A DNA stretch of 64,000 nucleotides from Sequoia sempervirens (lineage: Eukaryota; Streptophyta; Pinopsida; Cupressales; Cupressaceae). The notes beneath the pieces are model-generated. The model had not been told where the DNA came from and searched no databases. It saw only the letters and a list, made by a program, of their open reading frames with translations. Position 1 is the stretch's first letter. Each line of letters begins with the position of its first letter. The position numbers and the translations under genes were made by a program. This document shows, in pieces, positions 22,990 through 34,699 of the stretch. The stretch is from the NCBI GenBank assembly GCA_007258455.2, contig VDFB02000001.1, positions 16,674,162 through 16,738,161 of the forward strand. The letters are read 5' to 3'.

Positions 22990-25253
22990 TTGGGATCTTG
23001 TTAAAATGGGCGTGTAAGTGTGAAAGTTCTAACTAGACTTTGATCTTTGTTAGAGAGTGCCAATTATGATAACCAATTCAAATAAGATGACAAATCCTAT
23101 TGGTGAGACTAAGTTAAATATGATTATACAGCGTTGTTTCGTGATGATGGATGATAGATCCTGATGATGAAACTTAGCTTAACAATTAGAGATGTGATTG
23201 ATGATTAGGCACTTTAAGGTGTTAGATCTTAGTATAGTTGAAGAATTTCACTTGCAAAGACTAGTTTCATCAAGTCTAAGACATTGTTGTGACTGAGGAA
23301 TGATTCTATTATGACAAGGATCCCTAAATTTTCTTTCAATTGTCAAATAGATGGTGAATTTAGCTCTCTGATTTGATGTTAACTGGATGTGCTAAAACAG
23401 GGTACAGATGCACTAAAAGATGGAATGGATGTGCTAATACAGAGCCTGGATGCACTAGACTATCCCCTAGATGTGCCAGTAAATGGAATCAATGCGGTGA
23501 AAAATGACTTAGACGCATGAGAGGATGCACTAAATGTGCTAAAAGATGGACTAAATGTGCTAGAAAATGACTCAAATGCGCTAGACAATGGGTCAAATGC
23601 ACTAAAAAAGCTAGTGATGTGCTAGATTGCCCCTAAATGTGATTCAACTTGGTACTCTATAGGTGAATGCACTAAAAGGATTTTCAAATGTGCTGGAAGA
23701 TGGAATAGATGCACCAAAAAATGACCTAGATGCTCTAAAAAATGTACCATATGCACTGGAAAATGATTTAGATGCACTATAAAATGGATTAAATGCATTG
23801 AAATAGGGAATGCATGTGCTAAAATGGAAGTGTTTCACTGTTTTGAAATTTTGTTTGGTTATTTTTCATTTAATTAGTGAAATGGATGTTTTTAGGGGAT
23901 AATTTTCTAAACAATTATTTTTTAGGGGATGATTTTCTAAACAATGATTTTTTAGGGGATGATTTTCTAAACAATGATTTTTTATCTGGTTTCTTTGTCT
24001 TTGAATTATGGAAATTAAGTGTTCTTAAATGGATGATTTCTTGAAAAGTGATTCCAAACACAAAAAGTTGTAAACATTTGTTTCCAGCCTAGGAACTAAA
24101 CATTAAGTGTATGCTCAAGAATCTAGTTTGATTCATTTGATTTCCACAAGTATTTAACAAGAGCAAATAGATCAGGAACTTTTCTAATGTCAAGGGTCAT
24201 TTAAAATACCATAGCCCACATCTTAGAACTATGTCAGCTCACACAACCATGTCACCGCCTAGAGGGAACCCGTGCTTTTCCCTTTCCCGGGTCTTAACCA
24301 AAGTGGAATCCTCCACTTTCGGCCAGTAATACCTGGTAGTTATATAGTGTGTATCTTGGGGGAAGATTCTTCCCTCCCCTTGCATTGTGATATTAGAAAT
24401 GTTTGGAGATTGACTCGGCTGGCTTCTACACTTAAGGTTCTTAGTAAGGGTTTCTATTCAATGCAACAAATGATAAACTCCCTCAGGAGACCTCCCAACC
24501 TTTAGAACAAAGGCTTTGGAGATGGTTATCTTGCACACTATCGTTGAATTGTGAGTTTCCTCAAATTCACTTTTGATTATAGTGGGTCAGAAAACTTGGC
24601 TTTAGTTGTTCCCACTTAGGTCATTCCCATAGGGTGAGTACTTTCTCCCACTAAGGCAGACCTTCTAAAGTTGTTATCAAAACATAAAAGAGTGAGTTTG
24701 GCATTCTAGTCACCCAATGAAGGGGAAAGCATAGGCCTATCACTTTACAAACATAGTAGACAAGGTGTTCATTAACCTCTCAATTAAACTAGATACCTAA
24801 TTTAATCAAAAGAATAAAAAAATAATTCTAGCCCCTGCAAACACCATTAGTAGTTTGATATAATTGTCTTTGACAATGTTTAAAAGTACCAAAAAAATAT
24901 AAAGTATTGATTAGTTCTCAAAATTTTAAGTTTCTGCAAAGAAAACCAAATGTGCTAAAACATAAATCATATGTGCTAAAATATCACACAGATGCACTAA
25001 AAGAACTATTGTATGCACTAGAAAAACTAATGTATGTGCTAAAATATCAACTAAATGCACTAAAAGAACCCTTGAATGTGCTAAAATATGAGCTGGATGC
25101 ATTGAAAGATGCTTCGAATGTGTAGTAACAATAACTAGATGCACTAAAATATGTTTTGTATGCACTAGAAAAACCACAGATGCGCTACATAGAAGTTCAC
25201 GTCCAGATTTGTAAACAAACTTTCCAGAAAATGTTAATAAAAATGGGGTTGAG
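22990..25253 (-). other. Leader of element B with two short-motif arrays
   Basis: About 2.3 kb of noncoding leader between primer site and gag. Arrays of the same TGYRCTAAAA core as in element C lie at 23,390-23,850 and 24,945-25,190. Between them are a three-copy 30-bp repeat (23,889-23,980) and a GC-richer stretch at about 24,240-24,480 (TTTCCCGGGTCTTAACC). No supported ORF. Confidence 0.65.
23889..23980. repeat. Three-copy 30-bp tandem repeat
   Basis: Unit of exact 30-bp period with core TTTAGGGGATGATTTTCTAA, the AGGGGAT core starting at 23,894, 23,924 and 23,954. Lies in the leader of element B, just after the first array. Confidence 0.9.
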
Positions 25254-25271
25254 CCCCACGGTGGGTGCCAA
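25254..25271 (-). other. Primer-binding site of element B
   Basis: The minus strand reads TTGGCACCCACCGTGGGG four bases downstream of the LTR end at 25,276, the standard place of a tRNA primer site in gypsy elements. Confidence 0.78.
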
Positions 25272-25275
25272 TTTA

Positions 25276-26311
25276 TGTGTGAGGGAAAATATGCGAATGA
25301 GTAACAAAATCACACAAGAAATGAAACATTATATTAGAGAATTCAAATCACAAATCTAATCTAATTGAAACAAAGAAAATTCCCTAAATTTGTTCCATTA
25401 TTTCCTATCTCCAAGGATTCGTTAAATCATAATGGCTCTCAGATTTTTTGTGTACTTATGACCTTTAGAATGACAACCTGAAGAATGGAATGTTTAAAAA
25501 TGAAAGAAATCTATTCCTACATGGTTGATAAACTATGTGATTGATGTTATGATAATGATGTTGTGATAAGGATATGATGCTAAATGCTATGATGCAAATG
25601 TTGTATGAAAACTACAATGATAACTAAAATGCAGCTACCAAACTAAGCCATGATTATGATAATGAACTCTAAATTCTAAAAATGTTAAATGCTCAAACAC
25701 TAAATGCTCACAAATTCTCTAATGAAAATTCTATAGAGTAAGATTGCTCAAAGTTGTGATCCATTTGTTGTAGAATGAGGTTGTATTTATAGAATTCCCA
25801 AGGAATATTCTGATGTGGCAACAACCAACAGTCAGGATTTTAGCTGGAGAGATCGAGGGTGGATGATGAAGTTAGAGAGAATCAAGGAGAGTGTTCTCTT
25901 TAGTAAAACATTCTGCCAAGTGTTTAGAAGAATAAATGGAGGAAGAGATCCAAGTGTCTCAAGTTTGTTTTAGAATTTGTTGAGGATAATGCCAATTTAA
26001 ATATTAAGGAAATTCAAATTCATGAGACACATGATGAGGTGGCAAGAGGAAAAAGTTGTAGACATGTGACTAAATTAAAATTTGAAATTATTCAAATTTA
26101 GTAAAAATATATTAATTAAATGAAACAAACTATTTGAATTTGTTTATTTAATTAAAATTACAGGAATATGATTTAAGATAAGAAGAATTAGAAAATATGA
26201 ACTATATAAATAAATTTAGAATTTATCTATAAGTAGACGAACTAAAAGGCTTTTAATTAAATAAATTTTAATTAATTAATTAATTATCTAGACCAATTTT
26301 AGGTGTATAAA
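25276..26311 (-). repeat. 5' LTR of element B
   Basis: About 1,036 bp. On the minus strand it ends CCTCACACA, just before the primer site. The opposite end reads TTTATACACCTAAAATTGG and matches the start of element C's LTR (TGTATACACCTAAAAATGG), with the initial TG changed. TATAAATA on the minus strand at 25,784-25,791. The matching 3' LTR lies beyond the left window edge, so neither the target duplication nor LTR divergence can be tested here. Confidence 0.75.
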
Positions 26312-27215
26312 ATTATCTTCATCTTTAGAGGAATAGTTGCTCTCTTTAGAGTAGAACCCTCTTTTTATTTTCTCTCATTTTTTATCATCAATAGATTCTT
26401 TATAGGGACATCTAGATGCAAAATGACCAATTATTTCACAATTGAAACACTTTAATGGTAACACAGCTTTGTATTTACTGGTTCCTTTCTTCAATCTTCT
26501 CACAAAGTTTTCTTCAACTTCATCAAGTTCATCAATTTTATCAGCAACTTCATCTTCAATATTTTTGTTAACTTTGAATGCAACTTCTTTCTTTGGAATA
26601 TCTTGACCAAACTCTATCATCTCAAAGGTAGTAAGAGTACCAAACATTTTATCAACTGAATACTGATCCAAATCTTTATATTCTTCAATGGTAGGTACTT
26701 TGTGACTATAAGATTTTGGGAGAGATCTCAAAACCTTCTTTACAATTTTACTTTCTTTCAGTTCTCCATCAAATTCGAAGATGCCAGAGATAATTTCTTA
26801 TACCCAAAGCATATAACTTGCAATATCTTCATCTTAGGTCATCTTTAGAGTCTCAAATCTATTTTTGAAGGTTTGCAACTTAGCTTATTTCGATTTAGTC
26901 TCTCCTTCATAGGTGCTATTGATATTTTTCAATACATCTTTGGAAGAACTACAATTCATCACCTTCAAAAGTTCTAAATCAGCCAACACACAAAATAAAA
27001 TTCTTAGCTTTGGTATTGCATTCATACAACCTGATTTCAACTAGATCTGTAAGAGGAGTGGTTGGAGTAGTATAACCACTTTTGACTGAGTGCCACATCC
27101 CAAATCCAAGAGATTTTAGGTATCCTTCCATTCTCAATTTGTAGGAATAATTAGTCCCATCAAATCTAGGACCCTTGTATGAATCATGATGTGCCATCCT
27201 AGATCTTTTCCTCAA
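26312..27215 (-). pseudogene. Ty1/copia Gag (element A), interrupted
   Basis: The minus strand from about 27,198 reads MAHHDSYKGPRFDGTNYSY, MEGYLKSLGFGMWHSVKSGY, and later MRSLPKSYSHKVPTIEEYKD, FVRRLKKGTSKYKAVLPLK, and the zinc knuckle CFNCEIIGHFASRCPY (about 26,440-26,395). This is the canonical Copia Gag order: N-terminal UBN2-type region, then CCHC finger. Several stops occur between 26,730 and 26,980. The frame ends at the element B insertion point (26,312), right after an acidic KESNYSSKDED stretch. The rest of A lies left of the window. Confidence 0.85.
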
Positions 27216-27242
27216 GCAGTTAAGCTTCTATAGAGGAACTTG

Positions 27243-27254
27243 GCTCTGATACCA
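27243..27254 (-). other. tRNA-iMet-type primer-binding site of element A
   Basis: The minus strand reads TGGTATCAGAGC, the classic plant Copia primer site complementary to the initiator Met tRNA 3' end. The LTR end (ACA-type, TGAACACTAC on the plus strand) starts at 27,260. Confidence 0.9.
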
Positions 27255-27259
27255 ATTTT

Positions 27260-27449
27260 TGAACACTACTAGAGACCGAGAAGGGGGTAAATCAGTCTAC
27301 AAAAATCTTAACCTCTTTCAGAATTTAAAATTTTTAGCACAACACAAACTCCTTTAATAAATGAAGATAGAACCTTAAGTAGAAAAAAATATAACAATTT
27401 GTTACCTTTATCAACTTCAACAAACTATAGAAATTATGGGCCAATATTT
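27260..27449 (-). repeat. Element A 5' LTR, inner part
   Basis: Begins TGAACACTACTAGAGACC on the plus strand, next to the primer site. The GAGAAGGGGGTAAATCAG motif is typical of Copia LTR 3' ends. The LTR is interrupted near 27,450 and appears to resume at about 29,346. Outer boundary not determined. Confidence 0.6.
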
Positions 27450-29345
27450 ACTGCTTCCCATGTCATGATGTCCTATCACATTTTCTCAATGTACTTCATC
27501 AATGCTTATTGGTATGTGGGAAAATATTATCGCCTTAATTAGGCAAGATTTGCAGATTTTTTACAATGATTATCCCTTTGATAAGTTTTATGTGTTCATT
27601 TCCCTTCTGCATTTTCAAAAAAAAAAAACCATTTTTCCTTTCCTTATGACCATTTCTCCATGTGTGATTATGGGAGGTGACTAGGTGCAAATTGAACTTG
27701 GTTCCTGTGGGGAATTCCATTAAGATGCTCTTGTTTGGTATATTTGCATTGAAGGTGGTATTGTTCCTTTAACTGAGAGTTTAGGAGGGAAAGATGAGAA
27801 ACTCTCAGCTCAACTTTCTCACAGCTGGTGGGCTAGGAGGGTCATTGTGCGTGAAATTTCCTTTGAGATCAATGAAGAGGTTATCACCAAAGCTGTGGGG
27901 ATTTATTGTATAAGATAAAAGCTTAAAAAGAACATGAAGGTCCAAGACATGGAGAGCTTGTAAAAATTCTTTAGGGAGAATGAAAAGCTTATGAAACTCC
28001 ATGCGGGTTTTGATCAGAGCAATCTTCTAGCTCCATGAGATAAGGTGTGACTCATTTTAATGAAATATGTCACATTAGAAGGTTAGTTTAAAGTCTTTTA
28101 TTTCTATCATTTACCACTATTGAATCTCCTCCACCATAGGATTTTTATTAGTTTTCCTCTCTTCCTGCTTTCATCCCTCAAAATATCAGTTAAGGAAACC
28201 ATATAACTTATAGCTAAGAACCCTAATAAACCACCCCCCACCCTACATCAAGGTATTATCCTCTGTCTCTATCATTTTCACCTTGCTCTATGCCCTCTAA
28301 AACCCATTTGTACTATCAAAATTAAGTAACCTAAGCCTTTTGACCAATCCCCTTTAAAACCCTTCCCTACTATCTCTATTGGTGCTAAAAGTAAGCTCCC
28401 TCTCATTGCCAACCAATCTCTTGAGGATTTTAAACCCAAGCAGCCAGCTAAAAAGAAAAAGGGTGGTGCGGATTTGGCCCAATCTAAGGTCACTGCTAGG
28501 CTCTACGAAATTAAGAATACCACCACCAAGAAAAGGGGAAATATGTCTATCAAATCCAAACATGAACCAAAGAAAGGAAAAAAGGGTATCACCTTTCATG
28601 TTGAGGAACCTCCCATGGATAATGACGAGGACAACTCTGCGTCCAATGACTTTGATGAGGATACTATGGTGGTCGTGAGTATTGATACATGGGAAAAAAA
28701 GACTAGCGTTTAGAGGTTCAATATGGCTAAACATAAGCCAGAGGTTTTGGTTGATAACATCTCTAGCAGCTCAGAGAAGGAAAAAGGTGGAGATGACAAC
28801 AAATAGGACACAATCAAGGAAACTGGGGAATACACAAAAGGACCTAGTATTTTCCTTAAGATGAATCGGACTATTCTAGAAGATTCCACAGTGAATTCCT
28901 CCAATCATCAGACTCAAGTGGAGGAGACCAACATGTTAGAATTTTTGAAGGAAGAATATTCCAATAACCTGATTTCTCTTGTCAAAAAATTGGAAAGGAG
29001 GCTTACGAAATTGACCCAGTTCACCATCAACATCATTTATCACACGATTGTCACTCTTTCAGTGGTGCTGAAGGATGAGGTTAAAAATAAGGTTTCGAAT
29101 CCTAGTCCCAACAATAATATGGATGGGGAAGATGTGTGAAAATTCCTCATGGAGGGATGGGATGGTATTGCTAAGTGATGGGGGGTGTCCTATCTATTTT
29201 TGGGTGGGTTGTTATTTTGCTGCCATTTTGTTCTCTATGTCTATACTTTATGTTGTAACTAGTTAATTTTATCTTTTGATCTCAACTCTGGCCCTTTGGT
29301 ATTTTCATGTTAAGGGTATTGAACCTTGTAAATGCAACTTATATT
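27450..29345 (+). mobile_element. LINE-like or unclassified retro-insert in the Copia LTR
   Basis: About 1.9 kb of unrelated sequence inside the element A LTR, ending in ATTATTAAAAAATT. The candidate target duplication is imperfect (TCAACAAACT at about 27,415 versus TTAGCAAACT at about 29,358). It encodes a decayed plus-strand protein: LSAQLSHSWWARRVIVREIS, MKVQDMESL and KFFRENEKLMKLHAGFD, which recall the plant transposon-associated domain Transposase_32. Further on come a Lys-rich linker and a coiled segment (LVKKLERRLTKLTQF). The segments 28,354-28,713 and 28,861-29,139 are in one frame separated by stops. Class uncertain; no RT seen. Confidence 0.4.
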
Positions 29346-30008
29346 ATTAAAAAATTTAGCAAACTTTACCAATGAAAGATATAGCAATAATAAAATCAAC
29401 AATAAAGAGAAGGAAATAGAGAACACGCACACATGCACAAGGAGAAGACCAAATTTATGTGAAAACACCTAATGAGGGAAAATACATGATGAGAGTTAAC
29501 TCACAATATAAGGCTCACTTCCAAAAGACTTGTAAGAAGGATCACTTCCTTAGAGCAAGATACAAAAAGGAATTGCAGGAGTAAAGTACCAACCAAATCT
29601 AAGAGCACCCTAAACTAGACTTTGATATGTGGAAACATAATTATGATATGACAATATTTGTGTGGATGAATGTGTGAATGTTCTTGAAATTTAGTATGAA
29701 TATACGTTTAATTTATGGTTGTTAATGATGTGTATACTTTAGATAAAGAGGAAGCTAACCTCTTGCAGCTAGAAGAAGTGTAACCCATAGGAACTAGATT
29801 GACTAGCCCACATCCAAAGGATTCCAAGAAAATTGTATGGGAGAGTCCAGAACACTAAAAATGTGATAGTTATATGAAATGATGGAAGTGATCATTAAAG
29901 TGGTCAATTGTGAGTCACAAGATCATCCAATAAGATGGAAAGAGGAAGAATTTTGTATTGATAAGGATGCCAACGTGATAGTTTTCACAAAGCATGTCTC
30001 TGTCAAAC
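29346..30008. other. Outer part of element A LTR and unassigned sequence
   Basis: The first about 350 bp (AGGAGAAGACCAAATTTATG and following) have the character of a Copia LTR and probably complete the LTR begun at 27,260. The remainder is unassigned. No ORF supported. Confidence 0.4.
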
Positions 30009-30988
30009 TGTTAGGATAGAGTTTTAATTCTATTTCTCTTCTTATGTATTTTTAATTATGGTTTTAGTTTTAAAGACTATTCCTCTCCCTCTTCTTGTGG
30101 GAGGGTGGAAATATGCATTTAATTTCTATTTTTAGTCCTTGTGTGAATAAAACTCCTCCCAATCTCATATATATGTATCAGTGGTTGTGGAGAAAATCTA
30201 GTCATCTAGAGAATATAGTTTATAGTTCCAATTTTTATTTTAATAGACAATAATTCATTGTTTTTTTTTGTTTTTAGTTACAATGGATATGCACTCATGA
30301 ATGGGAGATTTGTATATATTCTTGTCATCTTGTAAGAGTTTAGTTTCTTTAGAATATAGGCATTTCAGTTTACTGTTATGATTGGTTGATTCAAATAGTT
30401 TATATTTGATTTCCCTTGTCGGCACAACAACTTGAGAAAGGGCCACTTGAGGTACTATTGACCAACCTTGATTTTTTTTCATTATATTAGATGATTAAAT
30501 ATTGCATTCCTTTCAAGTAAACTCTTAATTACATGCACATGAATGATATTTTGTATCATGAATTATACTTTGTAATGTTTCCTTGAGTTATTCTTTGAAG
30601 AAGTTAAGTAGTTAGGAGATAGAGTTAGTAGTATTAGTGAATTGCAAAGTTCAAATTTAATAGTTAATAGTTATAGTATTAAGCTGAAGGTAGCCATAAC
30701 ATAAGTAGAAGATTAAATTATTTCCCTTGTTTTGCAAGTTATTGCTTTATTTACTTTTCCAGCCTTTACTATTTTCTTGTACATGTGTAAACCGCCTATA
30801 CTCACTGATATAGGCCATGTAGAGTCCATGAACATACACATAGTGCCAAAATCATCAAAAGCTTATGAAGCCTTGGTTGATAATTAAATGAACCCTTTGC
30901 AAGAGTTTGGTGAACTGTTTAGATAGAAACCCCTCAGCTAAATTCTATCTAACACCAAGTTGACTAAGCATTAGAAAGGCCTTAAATT
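30009..30988 (+). repeat. Putative 5' LTR of element F
   Basis: Lies directly before a decayed primer site at 30,990 and opens with TGTTAGGATAGAG. No second copy was found in the window, because F's 3' end is cut by element G, so both boundaries are guesses. A 75-codon minus-strand frame inside (30,255-30,482) has no recognisable domain. Confidence 0.3.
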
Positions 30989-30989
30989 T

Positions 30990-31008
30990 TTGGCATTGTT
31001 ACTGATGA
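30990..31008 (+). other. Decayed primer-binding site of element F
   Basis: Reads TTGGCATTGTTACTGATGA. The commonest gypsy primer site is TGGCGCCGTTGCCGGGGA; nearly all differences are C-to-T or G-to-A, several at CpG, as expected from methylation-driven decay. It precedes the gag-pol of F at the expected distance once the inserted inverted-repeat element (31,013-31,797) is discounted. Confidence 0.6.
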
Positions 31009-31012
31009 TGGT

Positions 31013-31797
31013 GGGTATGCGCAGGATCATCATGGAAAAAAAAGGCCCTTAAGTGGCAAAAAATTCAGAAAAATAAAAGTTAGGCAACTTGACGTAAAAA
31101 TTTGAATAAGTTATCTATATTATTTCAAAAATATGTAAGAATAGAATCTGTAGCAAATTGAATGTAGTTTCTAAACTACTAGGTTTATTTTTATTTTTTT
31201 AAATCTATTTGTTGAAAATTTGGAATTTCAATGCAGTAGTACTTAAATTGTGGAAAAATAAGGTGTCTATCTGACCACCCTAACCACAATAAAATGATAA
31301 TATTTTTTTATAAGATTTTAGATATAAGTAGAGGACTCATGTTTGATATGATGCATATTTTTTGTAATTTTTTCCAAGTAAATAATTAATTATGAATTTT
31401 TATTACAACTTTTAAAAAATATAAAAACGTGTACATCTAACCACCTTAACTTGGTCAAAACTTCATGAAATTCAATTTTTTTTAATCCTATAGTATCTGA
31501 AGCATAGAATGTGATGCATATTTCAGATTCAAAAAATGTGATATTGTTTGAAAGCTATAGATGTTTTTCAATTAGCCTATCAATCAGGACTTTAGTCATA
31601 ATTTAAATGGAAAATGAATAATAATTATTTATTAAATTAAAAGTAAATCATAATTTATATTGGTAGAAACTGAGAATCTCTTTTAAAAACCATTTTTGTT
31701 TCATCAATTTTGGGTAAAAAAAATGTCGTTAGCCACATACCCTACAAATACCCATTATATCGCCACTTTTTGGCCCATCATGATCCTGCACATACCC
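31013..31797. mobile_element. Small inverted-repeat element in leader of F
   Basis: 785 bp with termini GGGTATGCGCAGGATCATCA and, on the other strand, GGGTATGTGCAGGATCATGA, about 40 bp of inverted similarity running on through AAGTGGC. Noncoding, very AT-rich inside. Possible flanking duplication TGGT. It looks like a MITE or deleted DNA transposon; superfamily not determined. Confidence 0.6.
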
Positions 31798-32009
31798 TGG
31801 TGCTACATTTAGGATTCTCCTATGTAATTTCAAGCTTTCATAGTTAGTGTTTTTCTTTCAACATAAGGGTAATTAGGTTTTAGTGATCAACACTAACGGT
31901 GTGTAGGACTCCTTGATCTAAAAAGTCATAAATATTGTATGTGGAGGAAGTGAGATGCTCTAGGAATATTTCTCCCTTCAACACACAAAGCTTTAGAGGA
32001 TATTGGTGA

Positions 32010-33060
32010 TCAAAGTGAATAAAGTGAGGGTACTCCTAAAGAAAAATCATCCCTGACACCATTACCCACATCACATATAGAGGAGACTTCCCACACACAT
32101 TTCATCACCGTGGGTGATGTTGTAATAGAAGAACCAATAGAGCATGTAACTTTTGAGTTCCCCATTGCCAACCAAGAGAGACCAATTGATTTAAAGGACA
32201 TACCTCCTTCAACATCACCTATCTTCTATGGGTTGGTCATGAAGGATCCAAATACCTTCCTTTTTGATTTTGATGTGCTATGTAGAAGTTATGATTATAA
32301 AATAGATGCACATAGGCTCAAATTGTTCTCAACAACATTGAAGGATGCTTCTCTGAGATGATTCATGGGTTTAGGAAGAGATGTTTCAAATTTTAATTCT
32401 ATGAAGAAAAAGTTCCTGGAGAAGCACCAGGATTATTGTAGAGGTATAGACAGAAAGAGGGATGAAATATATAGGATGTCATAGAAGGAAGATGAATCTT
32501 TGGAAGACTACATGGAAAGGTTTTAATTTTCCTTAAGAAATCCCACCAAAATAGACTCCTTGATGAGTATTTAAAATTGATATTCTTGAGAGGGATTAAT
32601 GAGGATTTCATGGATGTAGTCAACCTCATTGGGGTAGGAGATATCTCTCAGGCACCATTTGAGAAAATCTTCAAAGAATGTAGGAGCTATTCAAGGTCTT
32701 TCACCAAGAAGGTTAGAGGATATAGGACATAATCCATTAGTAAACTATCAAATGGAGTCTCTAGAGTTGAATTGAGCAATCTTCTATCAAATATGAAGGA
32801 GGATATTATAAGCTATCTAGCTACATAGTTAGAAATCCTCCATATTAAAAAGAAGAAAGAAGATGCAAAATTAGCTCTCACAGAATACTACCCACATTGT
32901 AGATAGAGAAGTACTAACTGTAAATGCAAGAAAGTGGCAAATATATCTAAATATAAGTAAGGAACATTAGAGTTTCATGCATTGGAAAGTGAAGATGGTA
33001 AAGTATTATACATAGCTAAAAGAAAACCATGGCAGCCAAGACAAGGTATCCTTAGGATCC
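32010..33060 (+). pseudogene. Gag of Ty3/gypsy element F
   Basis: Plus-strand Gag with IANQERPIDLKDIPPSTSPI, MKDPNTFLFDFDVLCRSYDY, FMGLGRDVSNFNSMKKKFLE and DESLEDYMERF, then a degraded cysteine-rich piece (YPHCR...NCKCKK, about 32,888-32,935). These match the retrotransposon Gag family and its C-terminal Cys-rich segment. At least six stops and several indels are present. Confidence 0.8.
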
Positions 33061-33480
33061 TTTGAATTATAACATGCCATTTCTTGGTAACAATGCAAAT
33101 TTCCCTAGTTGGAACCCTCAATCTTGGGCCAATATGAAAAAACCACAATAGGAAATGCCTCAAACCGATTGGAATCAACAAAAAAAAATGTGGCCATCAT
33201 AAAATTTCCAAAGATCTAACTATAATTCTCAATGGCCACTCCAACAAAACCAATGGAAACCATAATGGCAAAGGGGACAATAATGGAAAAACTAAAGCAT
33301 GAATTATCAACAGTCATAACAACCCTTGCAGCCACAACAACAAGAAATTATGCCAAACCCAATAAATTCATCACCACAACCACCTAGAGCACCACATCCA
33401 CTAGCTCAACATGTACCTAACCTCAATAATAAGCATGTTCAACATGATTATACTAATGAAGTTGTTTAATATCCTACTTA
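33061..33480 (+). pseudogene. Gln/Asn/Pro-rich Gag-protease linker of element F
   Basis: Low-complexity coding region with NNANFPSWNPQSWANMKKPQ, QPLQPQQQEIMPNPINSSPQ and PPRAPHPLAQHVPNLNNK, broken by stops at TAA and TAG positions. It is the flexible region between Gag and protease. Confidence 0.6.
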
Positions 33481-33639
33481 TGGTGTAGAGGTGAGTGATG
33501 TCCACCTCAAGTTATGTAAAATGTTGGCTAGTCCTTCATCTCCTCATATCACTAAATTGGTTGATGAGGAACCCTAAGAAGAGATCTTGGACAACCAACC
33601 TAAGGAGCCTGAGTCAAATTAGGTTAACTCAACTAATCG

Positions 33640-34250
33640 AAGTATATATCCTCCATTCCCTAAAAGATTAGTAGTTCAAAAGCATCAAACACAAGCTAAA
33701 ACCGACCTATTGGGACAACTTAAGGATGTTTGCATCAAAATACCCCTTATCCAAGCCATTATGAAAATTTCTATTTATCCTAAAATAGTGAGATAACTAT
33801 GCCTTTAAAATTTTAGAAGAAAGTGAAAATACCCTTAGACTATACATGTCTTAGGATAACTTGCCAATATTATGTTGGGAAACATAACTGTCCCAAGTAT
33901 GCAGACCTTGGGAGCCTTGTAGTGGATGCCAAGATAAATGTGACTCTCATTAAGAACACCTTAATTGAATTGGGAGAAACTATTAATGTAATGACCAATG
34001 AGATGATGAAGTTATTACAACTAATAGAACTTATATCTACAACTATTGTTATATAGTTGGTAGATAGGTCAATAGTTAAACCTAAGGGTATCATTGAATA
34101 CTCGGTAATAACATTAGATTCATGGGAGTACCGTAAAAAAATTATATTATTGCAACTGAAAGCTAATCTTGCAGGCTATCCCCTCATTTTAGGTAGACGT
34201 TGGTTGGCAACAATAGATTTCTTCATAGGTTGTAGGTCCTAGAACATGAT
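33640..34250 (+). pseudogene. Aspartic protease of element F, active site lost
   Basis: After the lead-in LLGQLKDVCIKIPLIQAIMK the protease reads NTLIELGETINVMTNEMMKL at about 33,957-34,015, then VDRSIVKPKGIIEYSVITLD and GYPLILGRRWLATIDFFIGC. The fold motifs are complete, but the catalytic position is Glu (ELGET) where the family has Asp (DLGA/S). A stop sits at 34,054. The protein would be inactive. Confidence 0.8.
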
Positions 34251-34699
34251 TATTTCTAATAGAAATGTGACTAAGAAATTGGTCCTTTATTTGCTTGCCT
34301 AGAAACATGCAAACCTAGAATAAACCATTTGGATTACCCTAGATGAGGAAGATTAGTACTCCTTGCTAACCCTGATGACTATTGAATGTAACCCATTGTT
34401 AGAAAACCAAGATAAAGATGAATTGATAGAAAAAATCATGCAAAATAACTATGGTAGGGACCCACAACATCATGACTGTATAACATGTAGATGTGGGATC
34501 CTCTACAAGATATGATCCCTGCCAATTCATCTGAGTTAGTTTCCTAAATATTCCACACTTTTTTACCACACCAATGTGTTCCAAATATAGAAAGACTTGA
34601 CCTATCATCTATTCAAAAAACATTAGTAACTTTAGAGATAATGTCAAGTAAAATATTTAATGTTAACAATCAATTGACTGATATAAAAAAAACCTCACT

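Noticed and set aside
23390..25190. CRISPR-like regularly spaced repeats
   Set aside because: The core is only about 10 bp, spacing is irregular, spacers are themselves related, there are no cas genes, and the context is a plant LTR-element leader.
30255..30482. 75-codon minus-strand ORF
   Set aside because: No domain; it lies in a putative LTR and is of a length expected by chance.
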